From NCBI GenBank assembly GCA_001179505.1, contig CDMY01000496.1, positions 1 to 56,106 on the forward strand: a DNA stretch of 56,106 bases, in the 5' to 3' direction. Positions 33,582 to 45,657 of this stretch are shown here, piece by piece. The notes under the pieces are model-generated. The model had not been told where the DNA came from and searched no databases. It worked only from the letters and a program-made list of their open reading frames with translations. Position 1 is the stretch's first letter. Every line of letters starts with the position of its first letter. The stretch is from Vitrella brassicaformis (taxonomy: Eukaryota > Sar > Vitrellaceae). Position numbers and translations under genes: made by a program.

Positions 33582-35511
33582 ATGAGCAGCAGCATCCGCA
33601 TGACAAGATCACCAAAGATCTGTGCTGATACCGTGATGCATCTGACGAAAATGGATCCTGCAGCAGCGTCCGCCTCGCCGCAGCCAACCAGGAGGAGGCG
33701 GCCCGCTCTGCGCATCTCACCCGCCCTTATTTTCATCGCGGCGTCGTCTCTTTTTCAGCGCGCCATCTCATCTTCCTCTTTCGCGCCCTCATCTGCCTCG
33801 TCTGCTTTTGTCAGGTCCTCCTCACTGCTGAGGCCCTCAAGGCAGCCTGCATTGCGGTGTACATCGTCCCTCGACACACACGTCGATATGCACCAACAGC
33901 CACAACAGCACCAACAGCAGCAGCAGCAGGAGGAGGCCAACCGACATTTGGTGGCCCCTCCACGAACAGACACAGCAGCCGACGTCGAGCAGCAGAGGGT
34001 CCAGCCCGAGGGCAAGACCTACACCTACCAGGGCCACGAGTGCTACTACCAAGAGCTGCCGCCACAGCCACAAGGGCGGCCCGAGACGACTGCAATGGTG
34101 ATGGTCCACGGTTTCGGAATCAACTCGTGCCATTTTGAGAAGAACGTCGAGGCATTGGCGAAGGCAGGGGTGCACGTGTACTGCCCGGATCTGCTGGGGT
34201 TTGGTCAGAGCGAGAAGCCTGTGAATGTGACGTATTGCAGCGAGCTGTGGGCTGGGCAGGTGGAGCATTTTATCGACACGGTGGTGAGGCGGCCGTGTGT
34301 GGTGGTCGGCAACTCCATCGGCGGGTGAGTGTTTCGCGGACGGTGTGTCTTCCTTCCTTGTTCCATTCGCACCTCTCTTCTGTCGTGTGCGGCGTGTGTG
34401 TTTACTCCTCAGGTACGTCGGTATGCAAGTTGCGGCAGACAGACCTGACGTCGTTTCAGGTGAGCACACAAGCGTCCGCACCACAGCTGCATATCCATCC
34501 ATCCATCCATCCATCCGTCCATGTGCATGAACAGGCCTTGCCCTGCTCAATTCTGCCGGTCGGTGGGGCGTGCTGAATCCGCTGGGTGTGGAGGTGCCAT
34601 TGCTGAGGTGGCGGCCGCTCGCCAACTGGCTGGGAAGGCTGCTCTTCAACAATGCGCGACAGCCGGAGCAAATCAGACAGACACTGGTGGGTCGCAAGAC
34701 AAGACACGCCGACATGAAGGGGGCGGGGCATTCATTTTGTTGTGTGTGCGTGCAGGAGCAGGTGTATGTCGACAAGAGTGCAGTGACCGACACACTCGTG
34801 CAGTCCATTCTGGAACCTGCACAAGGCGACGCAGCCGACGAAGCTGGTAACCATCCCCCCACCGCAACATACACACAGCACATGTGTCCCCATGAAGCTT
34901 CTGATTGTTCCTTTCTCTCGTGTGTCCAGGACCCGTGCTGTTTGGATCGCTCTTCGTCGCGCCCAAGGGCCGCTCGTGGCCCCAGCTGCTGGGCGGGCCT
35001 GACAACTATAAGGGGCCATTGCTGCTGCTGTGGGGGCAGCGGGACCCTTGGATCGTCCCTTTCTACGTGAGGACACCACACACACACATAGAGGGAGCGC
35101 TACACGGGTCCTTCCCATCTCCTCTGTGTGTGTCATTGCATTCAGGCTGACATGCTGCTCCAGATGCGTCCCGACTCGACCCTCCACTGGATCAACGCCG
35201 GCCACTGCCCCCACCACGAGCGGCCTGACAAGGTCAACAACCTCCTCATCGAGTGGATACAAAATGAGGTCACGCACGAGAGGGACGACCGCCACCAGCA
35301 ACACACATGGGGCGAAGCCGTGCTGGCAGCCAAGGACACAGACAGCCACAGTGGGCAGACGAGGATTGCGTTTGTGAAGCCCATCGATGGGGAGGGAGAG
35401 GAGAAAGAGGTGGAGGGAGAGGGGGAGATGGGCAGGAGGGAGGTTGCGAGCAAAATCAAGAGCAACAGGCGGCCGGTTGTGCGACGGACCGAATGGGAGT
35501 GGGAAATGTGA
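33582..35511 (+). CDS. Alpha/beta hydrolase, probably plastid-targeted
   Basis: Six exons (33582-34324, 34413-34459, 34535-34686, 34756-34846, 34930-35066, 35146-35511) sum to 512 codons with all phases closing. The core shows MVMVHGFGINSCHFEKN (oxyanion-hole region), DLLGFGQSEKP, the nucleophile elbow GNSIGGYVGMQ (Ser), LLLLWGQRDPWIVPF (acidic residue) and INAGHCPHHERP (His). This arrangement matches plant and algal chloroplast hydrolases related to pheophytinase and chlorophyll dephytylase. The first 100 residues are Ser/Arg-rich with a hydrophobic stretch (RISPALIFIAASSLF), consistent with a bipartite plastid leader. The substrate is not provable from sequence. The frame stays open upstream, so an earlier ATG at 33430 is possible. 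The C-terminus is an acidic then basic tail. Confidence 0.85.
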
Positions 35512-35678
35512 TACTGTCAGACAGGCAGACACGCAGGCAGACAGTCAGTCCAGGGCCTGTGGAGAGATGTGACAAAGCAAAGGAAGTGTGTGTCGTCTGC
35601 ACGTGTTTATCGTGTACTCGCATTGCTGCCATTTATTGAGAGTTTACACACGTAAACGGAATTCGGGGGATCATCGCA

Positions 35679-37283
35679 ATGATGGATGCGGACGTAGATG
35701 CAGCGGCCGATGCTGGTCCAGCTGGAGTTGCGGCCGATGGCATGGCTGGCGACGTCGGCTTTGATGACGTCTTTGATGAACCGCAGGATGGACAGCAGCA
35801 GCAGCAGGAACAGGGACAGGGCCAGCAGCAGCAGCAGAGGCAGCGACGCAGCACCAATGCATCCAATGTCAGTGCCGCGGCTGCAGCTGGTGGTGCTGGT
35901 GCCGGCCGCGGCAGAGGCAGACGGCGTAGCTCAGGTGAGCAACATGGATGGATGGATGGAAATTCAAAGTGGGACCCATCTATGCGCCTGTCGCCGTATC
36001 TCTGTGTGTCTGTGGCTATGGCTCAGTTGGTGGCCTTTCGGCGTTCGAGCAGGCGCGGCTACAGGGGGTATTACACAATCACACAGACGACAACAACAGG
36101 GGGTATCTGTCCCTCAGTGCTGTCTGTCTGTCTGTGTGTATCGATGGATGAAATGGATGGATGCAGACACAGCTGCGTCAGACGGGCACGCAAGGCCGTG
36201 GGGTTGGTGGTGGGGGTGGGGGCGGCTCGCCCGATGGCGGGGGAGGGGGAGGGGGAGATGGTGGGGACGATGACATGGACATGGACATGGGCGACGAGAA
36301 TGACCCTAACGTCTACAACAAAGGTACGCATCGGTGGATGGGCGGGAGAGAGCTGCTGATGGTGTGGGTGTGGGTTGATGTGGTCAGGTGGTCCGATGCG
36401 CGTCCATGTGGTGCGGCGGTTTGAGGACTTCTGGAACACATACGGCGAGGGCAACGCCGACGACGATGTCCAGATGGTACTCACACACGTGCACACATGC
36501 GTTGTAGGGAGTGCGTGTGTGGATGTTCGGTGCTCTTTGTTTGTGTGTTGTGTAGGTCGATGGGGCCGAGGGTGACGTAGAGGTGTCGTACTACGAGAGG
36601 AAGCTGCGGGAGCACCTCATCACGACACCCGGCAAATCGGGGTGCGTCGGGCGGCTGGGGGCATGGGGGCTATGTCCATGTGTGTGTTTGTGCAGGTTTG
36701 GCGTAGATCTGTCGCACATCGAGGGCACAGACATGACCCTCTACAAGTAAGTCTTACCCCTGACATGAGCTCTGTCAACCCAGGATGCACAGACTGATAC
36801 CCTCTTTCTTTCTCCTTTGTGTGCAGGTGGTTTGAGCATTTCCCGCGTGCCGTCATCCCAGAGATCGACGCCGTCCTGGACCAGGAAAGAAAAATCAGAA
36901 AGCACCAACAGATCCATCCATCCATCCATCCATACACACGTGTGTGATTGTTGTGTGTGTGTGCAGAAGGTGAGGGCGGCGTGTGACGACCTGGCCATGG
37001 AGGAGGAGCCCGCACCCAGAATCGTAAGACGCACACACGCATCCACACACACATGCATGGCCACCACACGCGTGTGTTGGATCAGCTGCACCCGTTCAAC
37101 TTGTCGGTCAAGTCGCACATCCGCAGCCTCGACCCCTCGCACATCGACTCACTCGTCGCACTCAAAGGTGCAACATGCGCACTGACGGCCACACACACAC
37201 AGAGAGTGCGAGTATGGGCGTCTTTTGGCTGTAGGGATTGTGATTCGCACTTCTGAGCTGATCCCAGAGATGACCTGCGTACA

Positions 37284-37320
<37 letters not shown>

Positions 37321-39484
37321 GCCATCTGTGCGCGTGTGTACTTGCGCGTGTGTGTGTGTGTGTTATATCAACTCAGGCGGTGTTCCGTTGCCAGGCCAAG
37401 GTCGGCACCGGTCCGCTGAACAGCCAGAGGGTGTGCATGTACAAGGAAAATGTACCCGTAGAGGAAGGTAATCTACACACACACAGACAGGATAGATGCA
37501 ATCAATGCCTACATGTGGTGGGGTGGGGTGGATTTGTGTGTGCAGGTGGGAAGGTGGTCGAGCCCGAGAGCTGTCCCGCCTGCAAGAAGACCAAATCCAT
37601 GACACTCGTCAGCTGACCTCCACCACACACACTCTCTGTCTGTCTGTGTGCAAATGACATGTCCCTCTGTGTTTGTGTGGATGGATGGATGGATGTGTGG
37701 ATGTGTGGATGCAGTCTCACGGCGAGTGCATCTTCAGCGACAAGCAGCTCATCAAACTCCAGGTGCCCACGCGCGGAGCTGCGTACAACACAACACACAC
37801 ACACACACACGTACTCATGCAATGCAGGAGTCGCCCGAGGACATGCCGGCCGGCGAGACGCCTCAGACCAGTGCCTATACCCACCCCTACCACACACCCA
37901 TGCGCGAGTGTGTGTGAATGTGTCGTTTTTTTTTCATCAGTTCAAGTGTTTGCCTACAGCGACCTGGTGGACTTCGCCCTTCCCGGAGACAGAGTCGAGG
38001 TCACAGGTACGTCACGCGACCGCCTTGCCCACACAACCACAACCACACCCACACACCCATTCATCCACACACAGGTGTGTATCGGTGCAAGCCACTGCGC
38101 GTGACGAGGCGCGTCCGGACGCTCAAATCCGTCTTCAAAACGTACGGAATATACATCGAGACCCCCCCCCCCCCNNNNNNNNNNNNNNNNNNNNNNNNNN
38201 NNNNNNNNNNNNNNNNNNNNNNNNNNNNNNNNNNNNNNNNNNNNNNNNNNNNNNNNNNNNNNNNNNNNNNNNNNNNNNNNNNNNNNNNNNNNNNNNNNNN
38301 NNNNNNNNNNNNNNNNNNNNNNNNNNNNNNNNNNNNNNNNNNNNNNNNNNNNNNNNNNNNNNNNNNNNNNNNNNNNNNNNNNNNNNNNNNNNNNNNNNNN
38401 NNNNNNNNNNNNNNNNNNNNNNNNNNNNNNNNNNNNNNNNNNNNNNNNNNNNNNNNNNNNNNNNNNNNNNNNNNCCCCCCCCCCCCACACAGAGAGAGAG
38501 GGGGGCAGAGAGAGGGCGAGGCGCCAATGTGAGTGTGCGTGTTCCAATGGCTGACAGGTTTGTTGACGCGTACAACATCCAGAAGACGGCGAGCGAGCGG
38601 ATGCGCATCGCAGAGAACGACGACCAGGCCCAGCCAGGGGGCGATGAGGTCGACCTGGGCTTCACTCAGCAGGAGATCGACAAATTCAAAGAGATAGCCG
38701 ACATGGGGGAGGTACGCGAGCCATCAACACACAACACACATGACCTCGATGGATGGATGGATGGCTGGATGGATGGCATCCATAACAGGGTGTGTACAAG
38801 GTGCTGGTCAAGAGCTTCGCCCCGAGCATCTGGGAGAATGACGACGTCAAAAAGGGTACGTGTGTGTGTGTGTGTGTGTGAGAACAAAAGAGCACTTGCC
38901 GGATGCACGCATTTCTCTGTGTGTGTTGGGGTAGGTTTGCTGTGTCAGCTGTTCGGGGGCAATGCGTGCTACAAGACGCGCAACAAAGACGGCAAAGTCA
39001 CCTGGAGAGTCAGGTCAGTCTGAGTACATGTGCTGTGTGCTGTGTGTGAATGTGCTCCGACGCCGTGCCGTGTGTGTAGGGGTGAGATGAACATTTTGTT
39101 GTGCGGCGACCCCTCGACGGCCAAGTCGCAGCTGCTGGGATACTCACACAAGATTGCACACAGGTAGTTAAATACCTGTGAGACCACACGAGAGAGCGAA
39201 AGCATACCACGTCTCAAACACATGGATGGACAGGGCCACGCAGGCGACCGGCAGAGGCACGTCGGCCACCGGCCTGACAGCCTACATACTCAAGGCAATC
39301 TCACAATCACACAATAAGACCAACACGGAAACACACACATGGATGGCTGGCTATGTCTCTGCGTGTGTGTGTTGATAGGATCCCGAGACCAAGGAGGTGA
39401 TTTTGGAGAGCGGCGCACTCGTACTCGGAGACAGAGGTAACCCTCCCCAACCCAATTTCCCATATTCATCTCTTTGCGTTTCTT

Positions 39485-39520
<36 letters not shown>

Positions 39521-41470
39521 TGTGTGTCACCAGGTTTGTGTTGCATCGACGAGTTTGACAAGATGGACGACAGCGCACGGTAGAAACCAGCAGCTCACCG
39601 TGCACACGCACATGCATTCACCTGAGAGTTGGGCTATGTGTGTGTGTGTGAAGTGCGATATTGCACGAGGCGATGGAGCAGCAGACGGTGTCCATCGCCA
39701 AGGCCGGCATGGTCTGCTCACTCAACGCCAGAACCGGTGGGTGCCTGGTGGGGAGTCTGTGCATCCCGAATGGGTGGATGGATTTTCTCTCTTTCTCTCT
39801 CTCCTGCGTGTGTGCACATTCAGCTGTGCTCGCGTGTGCGAATCCCGTGCTGTCGCGATACGACCCCACCAAAGTACACACAGAGACACAGACACACACA
39901 GGTGGATGGGATGCCCCTTTGTCCTGTGTGTGATGTGTGTGCAGTCGATAGTGGCCAACATCAACCTGCCGCCCACGCTGATGTCGCGATTCGACCTCAT
40001 CTACCTCATGCTGGACAAGGCAAACAACCAACCACACACCCACTAGCCTCCACACACACACACACACACACAGGGGGGGAGACAGACACGGACACACACC
40101 ACTCTCTGTCTCTCTGTGTGTGTTGGGTGTGGTGTGTGTGTTCAGTCCAACGCAACGACCGACGAGAAGTTGGCCCGGCACATCGCCCTCCTCTACTGCG
40201 GCGATGCGGCATACAACATGGGGGATGGCGAGGGAGGGGAGGGGGAGGGGGAGGGGGAGGTGGAGTTGCTCGACCGCAAGCTGCTCGCAAACTACATCAG
40301 CTATGCTCGCACGTACGCACACACAAAGGGACCAATGGGTGGGTCAACACACGTCGTGGGTGTTGTCTTGTGGGTGGGGTGTTGTTGTGCAGTCACGTGA
40401 AGCCCCGGCTCACGAATGACGCCGCCGAAGCACTGCAGGACGTATGTATGCCCGTTGATGCCCACCAGCACTCACTCGCCCATAACTCTCTCCCTTTCTC
40501 TCTGTCTGTCTGTCTGCCTGCCTGTCTGTCTGTGGGTATGCTTGTCTACAGTCCTATGTTGCGATCCGCCAGGAGGGAGGGAGCTCGCGAAGGCAACCAT
40601 ACACACATCCACTCACCCACCAGTCTATCTTCGGGTGTGTGTATTGGCTGCACGCAGGAATATCACGGCAACCCCCCGTCAGCTCGAGAGTTTGATCCGC
40701 ATCAGCGAGGCCCTCGCGCGTATGCAGCTCAAGGAGATGGTGGAGCCAGCACACGTGCGGGAGGCCGTCAGGTAACCACACACACACAGACAAGACACAC
40801 ACACACGTGTTTGTATCTCTCTCTGTGCGTGCAGGTTGATGAGGGCCGCCACGTTCAAAGCCGCCGTCGACCCACACACAGGCACCTATACACATACACA
40901 CACACACACACACACGCGGAGAGAGACGGAGAGAGAGAGAGAGAGAGAGAGACGCGGATGGATGGATGGATGGGTGCATCTGTCTGTTTGTGTGCAGGTC
41001 GCATAGACATGGACGCGTTGTTCACGGGCACGAGCAACCTCGCGAGAGAACGGACCAACAAGATCGAAGAGGCCACCGTAGAGGCCCTGGTCCGTCTGCC
41101 ACCGAGCCACATACATTCAAAAACACATATATCCATGTGTGTGTCAGAGGAATGCCCCCAATGGGATGAAGGCCGAGGACCTGCTGCGCGAAGTCAACCA
41201 GACCCTGGTACGTACGCATTATTGATTGACGCGTCCGTGGACGAGAGCAAAGCTCCGATCTGTGTGTGGCGTGGTGTGTATTTAGACGGCTGAGGAGCTC
41301 GAGACCCTCGACCAGATCGAATTTGACTCGCACCTGGCGGGACTCGTCCGCAACAGTACGCACAGACAGAGAGAGAGAGAGAGAGCGACCCATCCATCCA
41401 TGTGTGTGTGATTGCAGGTGTTATTCGTGAGACAGCACACAAGGTGTACCTCCTGGTGGTCACGGAGTGA
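35679..41470 (+). CDS. MCM4: DNA replication licensing factor MCM4 (interrupted by an assembly gap)
   Basis: Many exons from ATG 35679 to TGA 41468-41470 encode an MCM helicase subunit. MCM4 is indicated by PFNLSVKSHIRSLDP, IVIRTSELIPEM, FSDKQLIKLQESPEDMPAG and PGDRVEVTG in the N-terminal OB region. The AAA+ core has Walker A GDPSTAKSQLL, Walker B CCIDEFDKMDD, sensor ACANPVLSRYDP and the arginine finger PTLMSRFDLIYLMLD, then PRQLESLIRISEALARMQ and a winged-helix end. It acts in the MCM2-7 ring that unwinds DNA at origins. The N-terminus is Gln/Gly-rich and acidic (GDDDMDMDMGDEN). The zinc motif is odd: the first CxxC reads RCQAK, lacking its second Cys, while CPAC is kept. The 300-N gap at 38175-38474 removes the segment after TYGIYIE. 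One intron (40593-40657) has a GC donor. Confidence 0.94.
38162..38486. other. Second 300-N assembly gap, flanked by poly-C on both sides
   Basis: N fills 38175-38474, again exactly 300, with 13 C before and 12 C after. It lies inside MCM4, probably across an exon end and an intron. Confidence 0.9.
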
Positions 41471-41919
41471 CCGGCAAAGTGAGTGGGTGGGATGGATGGA
41501 TGGATGGTAGAAGAACTGCGTATACAGGTGCGTGCGTGTGATACCTCTACGTGGATGTGCGGCCGCCATGGTATGTTCGTATGACCTGTATGGATTGATT
41601 GAGCGAACTCATGTGTCCCCGTCCGTCCTTCTCACCTGTCCAGCACCCCACCCCACCAAGAAAAGGCCACTCGTCCACCCACACCCACACCCACACAACG
41701 GATAAATCGTTCGTACAAGTATACAGCTTCAACTGGAAAAAGTTGAGCAAAACCACCGCATAGACACACACACTCACACGTTCACACATATACAGAATAA
41801 AGCCATGACGCCGTACGCACACTCGAGCGCCGTCAGGATACACACATACATTCACGCGCAGAGGCAAGAACCCTTCATAAAAACAGCACAATACAGCGCT
41901 ACCCGTCCTACCGCCCCGG
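41471..41919. other. Convergent spacer between MCM4 and the membrane protein gene
   Basis: GATG run near 41490 and CA tracts. Antisense open frames here are shadows of the repeats. Confidence 0.5.
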
Positions 41920-43605
41920 CTAGTTCGGCGCCCGTTGGCCATCTGCGTCAATTTCCGGGTTGCACGGCGGGGGCGGCACGGGCGACCCCACCACCACCAC
42001 AGGGGCACCACCAGCACCACTGCTGCTGCTGGACTCACCTGCCTGCTGCTGCTGGTGGTGCTGTTCTTCGGCATCAGAAGCAGCAGCAGGGTGTTGCGGA
42101 ACGGGAGGTAATGGGTGCAAGCGGCCTGCATGCCATACACACACAGCAATGGGCCGGGGGAATGGGTCCAGGTGTGTGGTGTGGTGTGTGACTGCGGTTA
42201 CGAGGTTGCCCCTTAGGTCGTCTCCTGAGGCCCAGGAAGTAAGCATGTGTCTGCAGAGGGAGACAGAGATGCGCACACACATACGCGTCGATCAATCAAT
42301 CAGTGTGTTTCCAGCGTGTTTGTGTACCCCTCGGGCGTGCAGGTTGATGTAGTATATCAGCCACAGAATGCCCGGACCAACAGCTATGCCCAGCTGACAT
42401 GACACACGACGCGCGTCTGTAATATACTATGTCTGTGCTCTCGGCTAGCTATGTGTGTAGACCTACCGCCGTCCACACGAGGGAGAAGGGCGAGTGGAAG
42501 AGAAACCGCGCCTTCCACGGCCCATCAAACTCCCCACCTGCACACACACACGCACAAGCAATGTGACCTGTTTATGCAGAGGCTGTGTGCATCACATAAG
42601 CACCTTTCCAGTGCAAGTTGGCCCATCCGACAGGAGCGGCCAGCAGCCCCACCACGATTGAAAGCAGCACACAGTTGACCACGAAACACACCACACCGAA
42701 CACCATGCTGCCCACCTGCACACACAGACAACCAGACAGACAGACAGACAGACCCGTCAAAAGCACCTGTGCGCATGGATGTGTGTGTGTGTATGGGTTT
42801 CGCTGCCTTACGGCAACGTATATGCGGACATTCCAAGGCGCCCCGCCCTTGATGAAGGCGCAGAGACCGCCGCAGGAGAAGCAAGAAGGCCCGCCAGTCT
42901 GTCGACACGTGACACACAACACATGCAATTCCACCCACCCATCCATCCGTCCATCTGCCACCCTTTCATTGCCTCCATACACGTGGGTCGTCGTCAAACT
43001 CTGCCACAGACGGGGGAGAGGGCTGCTTCAGCTGACGACACAAACAGACAGATGAGTCTGTGTGGGCTGGATGCGGTGCTCGGTTGCTTACATGGTATGT
43101 GTGGTGTCTGTCCAGCCCGTTGAGCAGCGCCATCTGCATGGCCCGATACACAAAGGCAAAGGCGCCGCCCAAAGCGATGAACACCACACCAACCAGACAC
43201 GCGGGAAGCAGCCCAATGCCCACCTGCACAACACGCCATCCAACCACACAGACACACACCCATTGGGTCTTGTGTGTATGTGTGTGTGTGTGTGTGTCGG
43301 CCGATTGACTGACCAATGTGAGAGTGAGTGTGGTGATGCCGAAAACGAGGTTGAGTGGCAGCTGCAGCAGCGCCATGTGGAAGAGCCCGCCCCAGAAGTC
43401 AGCAGAGAACAGCACGCCGAAATAACTGAGGCCACCTGCACAAAACAAACACACACCAACACCAATGCCCTGCAGTGCGGTGCGCCCGCCATCTGTGTGT
43501 GCATACTGTACCCGTGAAGGAGCACGCCAGTTCCTCTGCGCTGGGCGGTTCGTGGACCGCATAGCGCACAGACGACTGCATCATCTGGACAGATGACGAC
43601 TGCAT
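41920..43605 (-). CDS. Multi-pass membrane protein of unknown family
   Basis: Ten exons (43605-43512, 43435-43314, 43223-43092, 43031-42981, 42898-42812, 42715-42604, 42537-42467, 42393-42328, 42250-42202, 42125-41920) sum to 990 bases, 329 residues. At least four hydrophobic segments are visible: HMALLQLPLNLVFGITTLTL, LLPACLVGVVFIALGGAFAF, MVFGVVCFVVNCVLLSIVVG and LGIAVGPGILWLIYYINL. A Cys-rich loop (GGPSCFSCGGLCAF) lies between them. The C-terminus is a Gln/Ser/Pro-rich low-complexity tail. The N-terminus has no signal peptide (MQSSSVQMMQSSVRYAV). I do not recognise a named family. Divergent partner is CSN3. Confidence 0.78.
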
Positions 43606-43806
43606 GGCCCAATCTGCGCCTCCCTCACTTGTGCGAGCTCATGCCACAGCTTGCCATTCTTGTTGTCGGAAGATCCCGCCGCTTTTTGCCGTTGTTTTGC
43701 CTGCCGTGAGCGTCATTCGCCTCTCGTCGACCGTTCCTACCGGTGAGAAGCGAGCGAGACGTCCTTGACCTCGGTCATCTGTGTGAGCTGCCTCGACAAC
43801 CGACCG
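43606..43806. promoter_or_regulatory. Bidirectional promoter with TGCGAGCT
   Basis: The 201-bp spacer between starts at 43605 and 43807. TGCGAGCT at 43632-43639, 26 bases from the reverse-strand start. CCCGCCGCTTTTTGCCG near 43675-43690 resembles an E2F-type site plus T-run. Confidence 0.6.
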
Positions 43807-45623
43807 ATGGCGTCATCTGGCAGCCCTGTGCTGAATCAGCTGTTAGCGACGATCGGCGCTGTTGGCGGCGGTGCGGCCGCCGCCAGCGCGTCGGCGAGTA
43901 GTGGAGCGGCTGCAGCAGCTGCTGCTGCCGGTGGTGCGGGAGCAAGTGTGCAGCAGGGCGGTGCTGCTAGTGCTGGTGGGTGGGAGGGAATGATCGGATC
44001 AGATGGGATGGGGAGCAGATCTACGCATGTGCATGTGGATCTATCGCTGTGTGGCGTTTGGTGTGTGTGCAGGTGGTGGTGGTGGTTCTTCTGCCGCTTC
44101 CCCGAGTTTTGACATGCTGCATCAGCACATACTCAACCCCATTCAGGACAGTAAGCGGACAGACAGACACACCGACCCACCTCACCCCACAAAGATAGAT
44201 ACGATGGATGGGTGTGTGCGTGTTCAGAGGACTCGCTGGTGACACTGATCTCTCACCTGCGCGACAACGAACAAGTCCTCAAGGATAACAAACGTAGGCA
44301 CGCAGGCGCCATCCCCCCCCCCACACACGCACACACGGATGCTCTCACACACGTATGTGTGTGTGGATGTATCTGTGTGTCCGTATGCAGAGAATGTGTC
44401 CACCCTCCTGAACAACCTCAGCAATGCCACCCACTCTGCCGTCATCGCCGTGCTGCTGCGGTGCGACCTCCACACGCACACACACACAGAGAGAGAGAGA
44501 GCGAGATGAGCATGTTGTTTGTGTGTGCGTTGGATGTGCTGTGTGTGTTGTGTGCAGATCTCAGATGAGGCACATGGACGACAACGCCGACCGGAATGCG
44601 GTGTTCCGCTACGTGACCAACTTCCTCAAGGACTGCGACGCCACACAGGTGCACACACACACACACCCCTGCACACACGCTCGCACAACAGATGGACGGG
44701 TGTGTGTGTGTGTGTGGTAAAGATCAAGCTGGTGGCTCGCGAGTTCTACTCCATTTGTTCCCGATACTCAGAGATGGCCATGCAGCTCCCCCAAGGCACA
44801 CACGCACACACCGCCACACACGCACGCGTGTCTGTGTGTGTATACTGTGTGTGTGGTGGCACATGCAGGTCTGCGTGCGTTGCCTGCGTTGAAGGCGGCG
44901 ATCGGCAAGCTGCAGCCGGCGCCCCATGTGCTCACACCCATACACCCGGAATTCCTCAAAGTGAGGAACGACACTCACACACACATATACACACAGGCGG
45001 ATACCCGTGTTGGTGTGTGTGATGTGTGTTGACTGATATTGTGTGTCTGGCAGGTGTGTCTGAAGCTGAAGCACTACACGTACGCCGTCGACGTGATAGA
45101 GGTGCCCATTCTCGATCTCAAACCCAAGGTAAATCCACACACACACAACACACACAGCGTCATATGTGTCTGTGTATGTGTCTGTGGTCGTGTGTGTGCG
45201 TGTGTTCTTAGCAAACGTGTCTGTACGTGGAGGATTTTCTGCTGTACTTCTACTACGGCGCCATGATACACATCGGACTCAAGGCAACCACACCACACAC
45301 CCACCCATCCACACACCCTGACACACACGCACTCATGTGTGTGGCGTGTTTGTGTGTGCAGGAGTACCCCCGCGCCATTCAGTTCCTCAATCTCGTGCTG
45401 TGCTGCCCCGGCACATGTGTGTCGGCCATACAAGTATGGATGGATCGATGCGTGTGTACGTGTGTGTGTGTGTGTGTCAATCTGACGTCAATGTCAGATT
45501 GACGCGTGGAAGAAGCTGGTGTTGGTGCATCTGATCGAACACGGCGAGGGCCCCCAGACACCCAAATCATCACCTGTCAGTGTGCTGCACACATATACAT
45601 GCACATATGCACACGCGCATTCC

Positions 45624-45657
<34 letters not shown>

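Noticed and set aside
33837-35087. 416-codon reverse-strand frame opposite the hydrolase
   Set aside because: Antisense shadow; the plus strand has conserved catalytic motifs and consistent splicing.
37659-39023. 454-codon frame across the second gap
   Set aside because: Created by the N stretch plus unspliced MCM4 introns.
39629-41293. 554-codon plus-strand open frame
   Set aside because: It reads through several MCM4 introns and CA repeats in a mixed frame. The conserved MCM4 segments need splicing, so this is a shadow.
41547-42149. 200-codon reverse-strand frame
   Set aside because: The phase-closing splice model of the membrane protein gene uses another frame ending at 41920.
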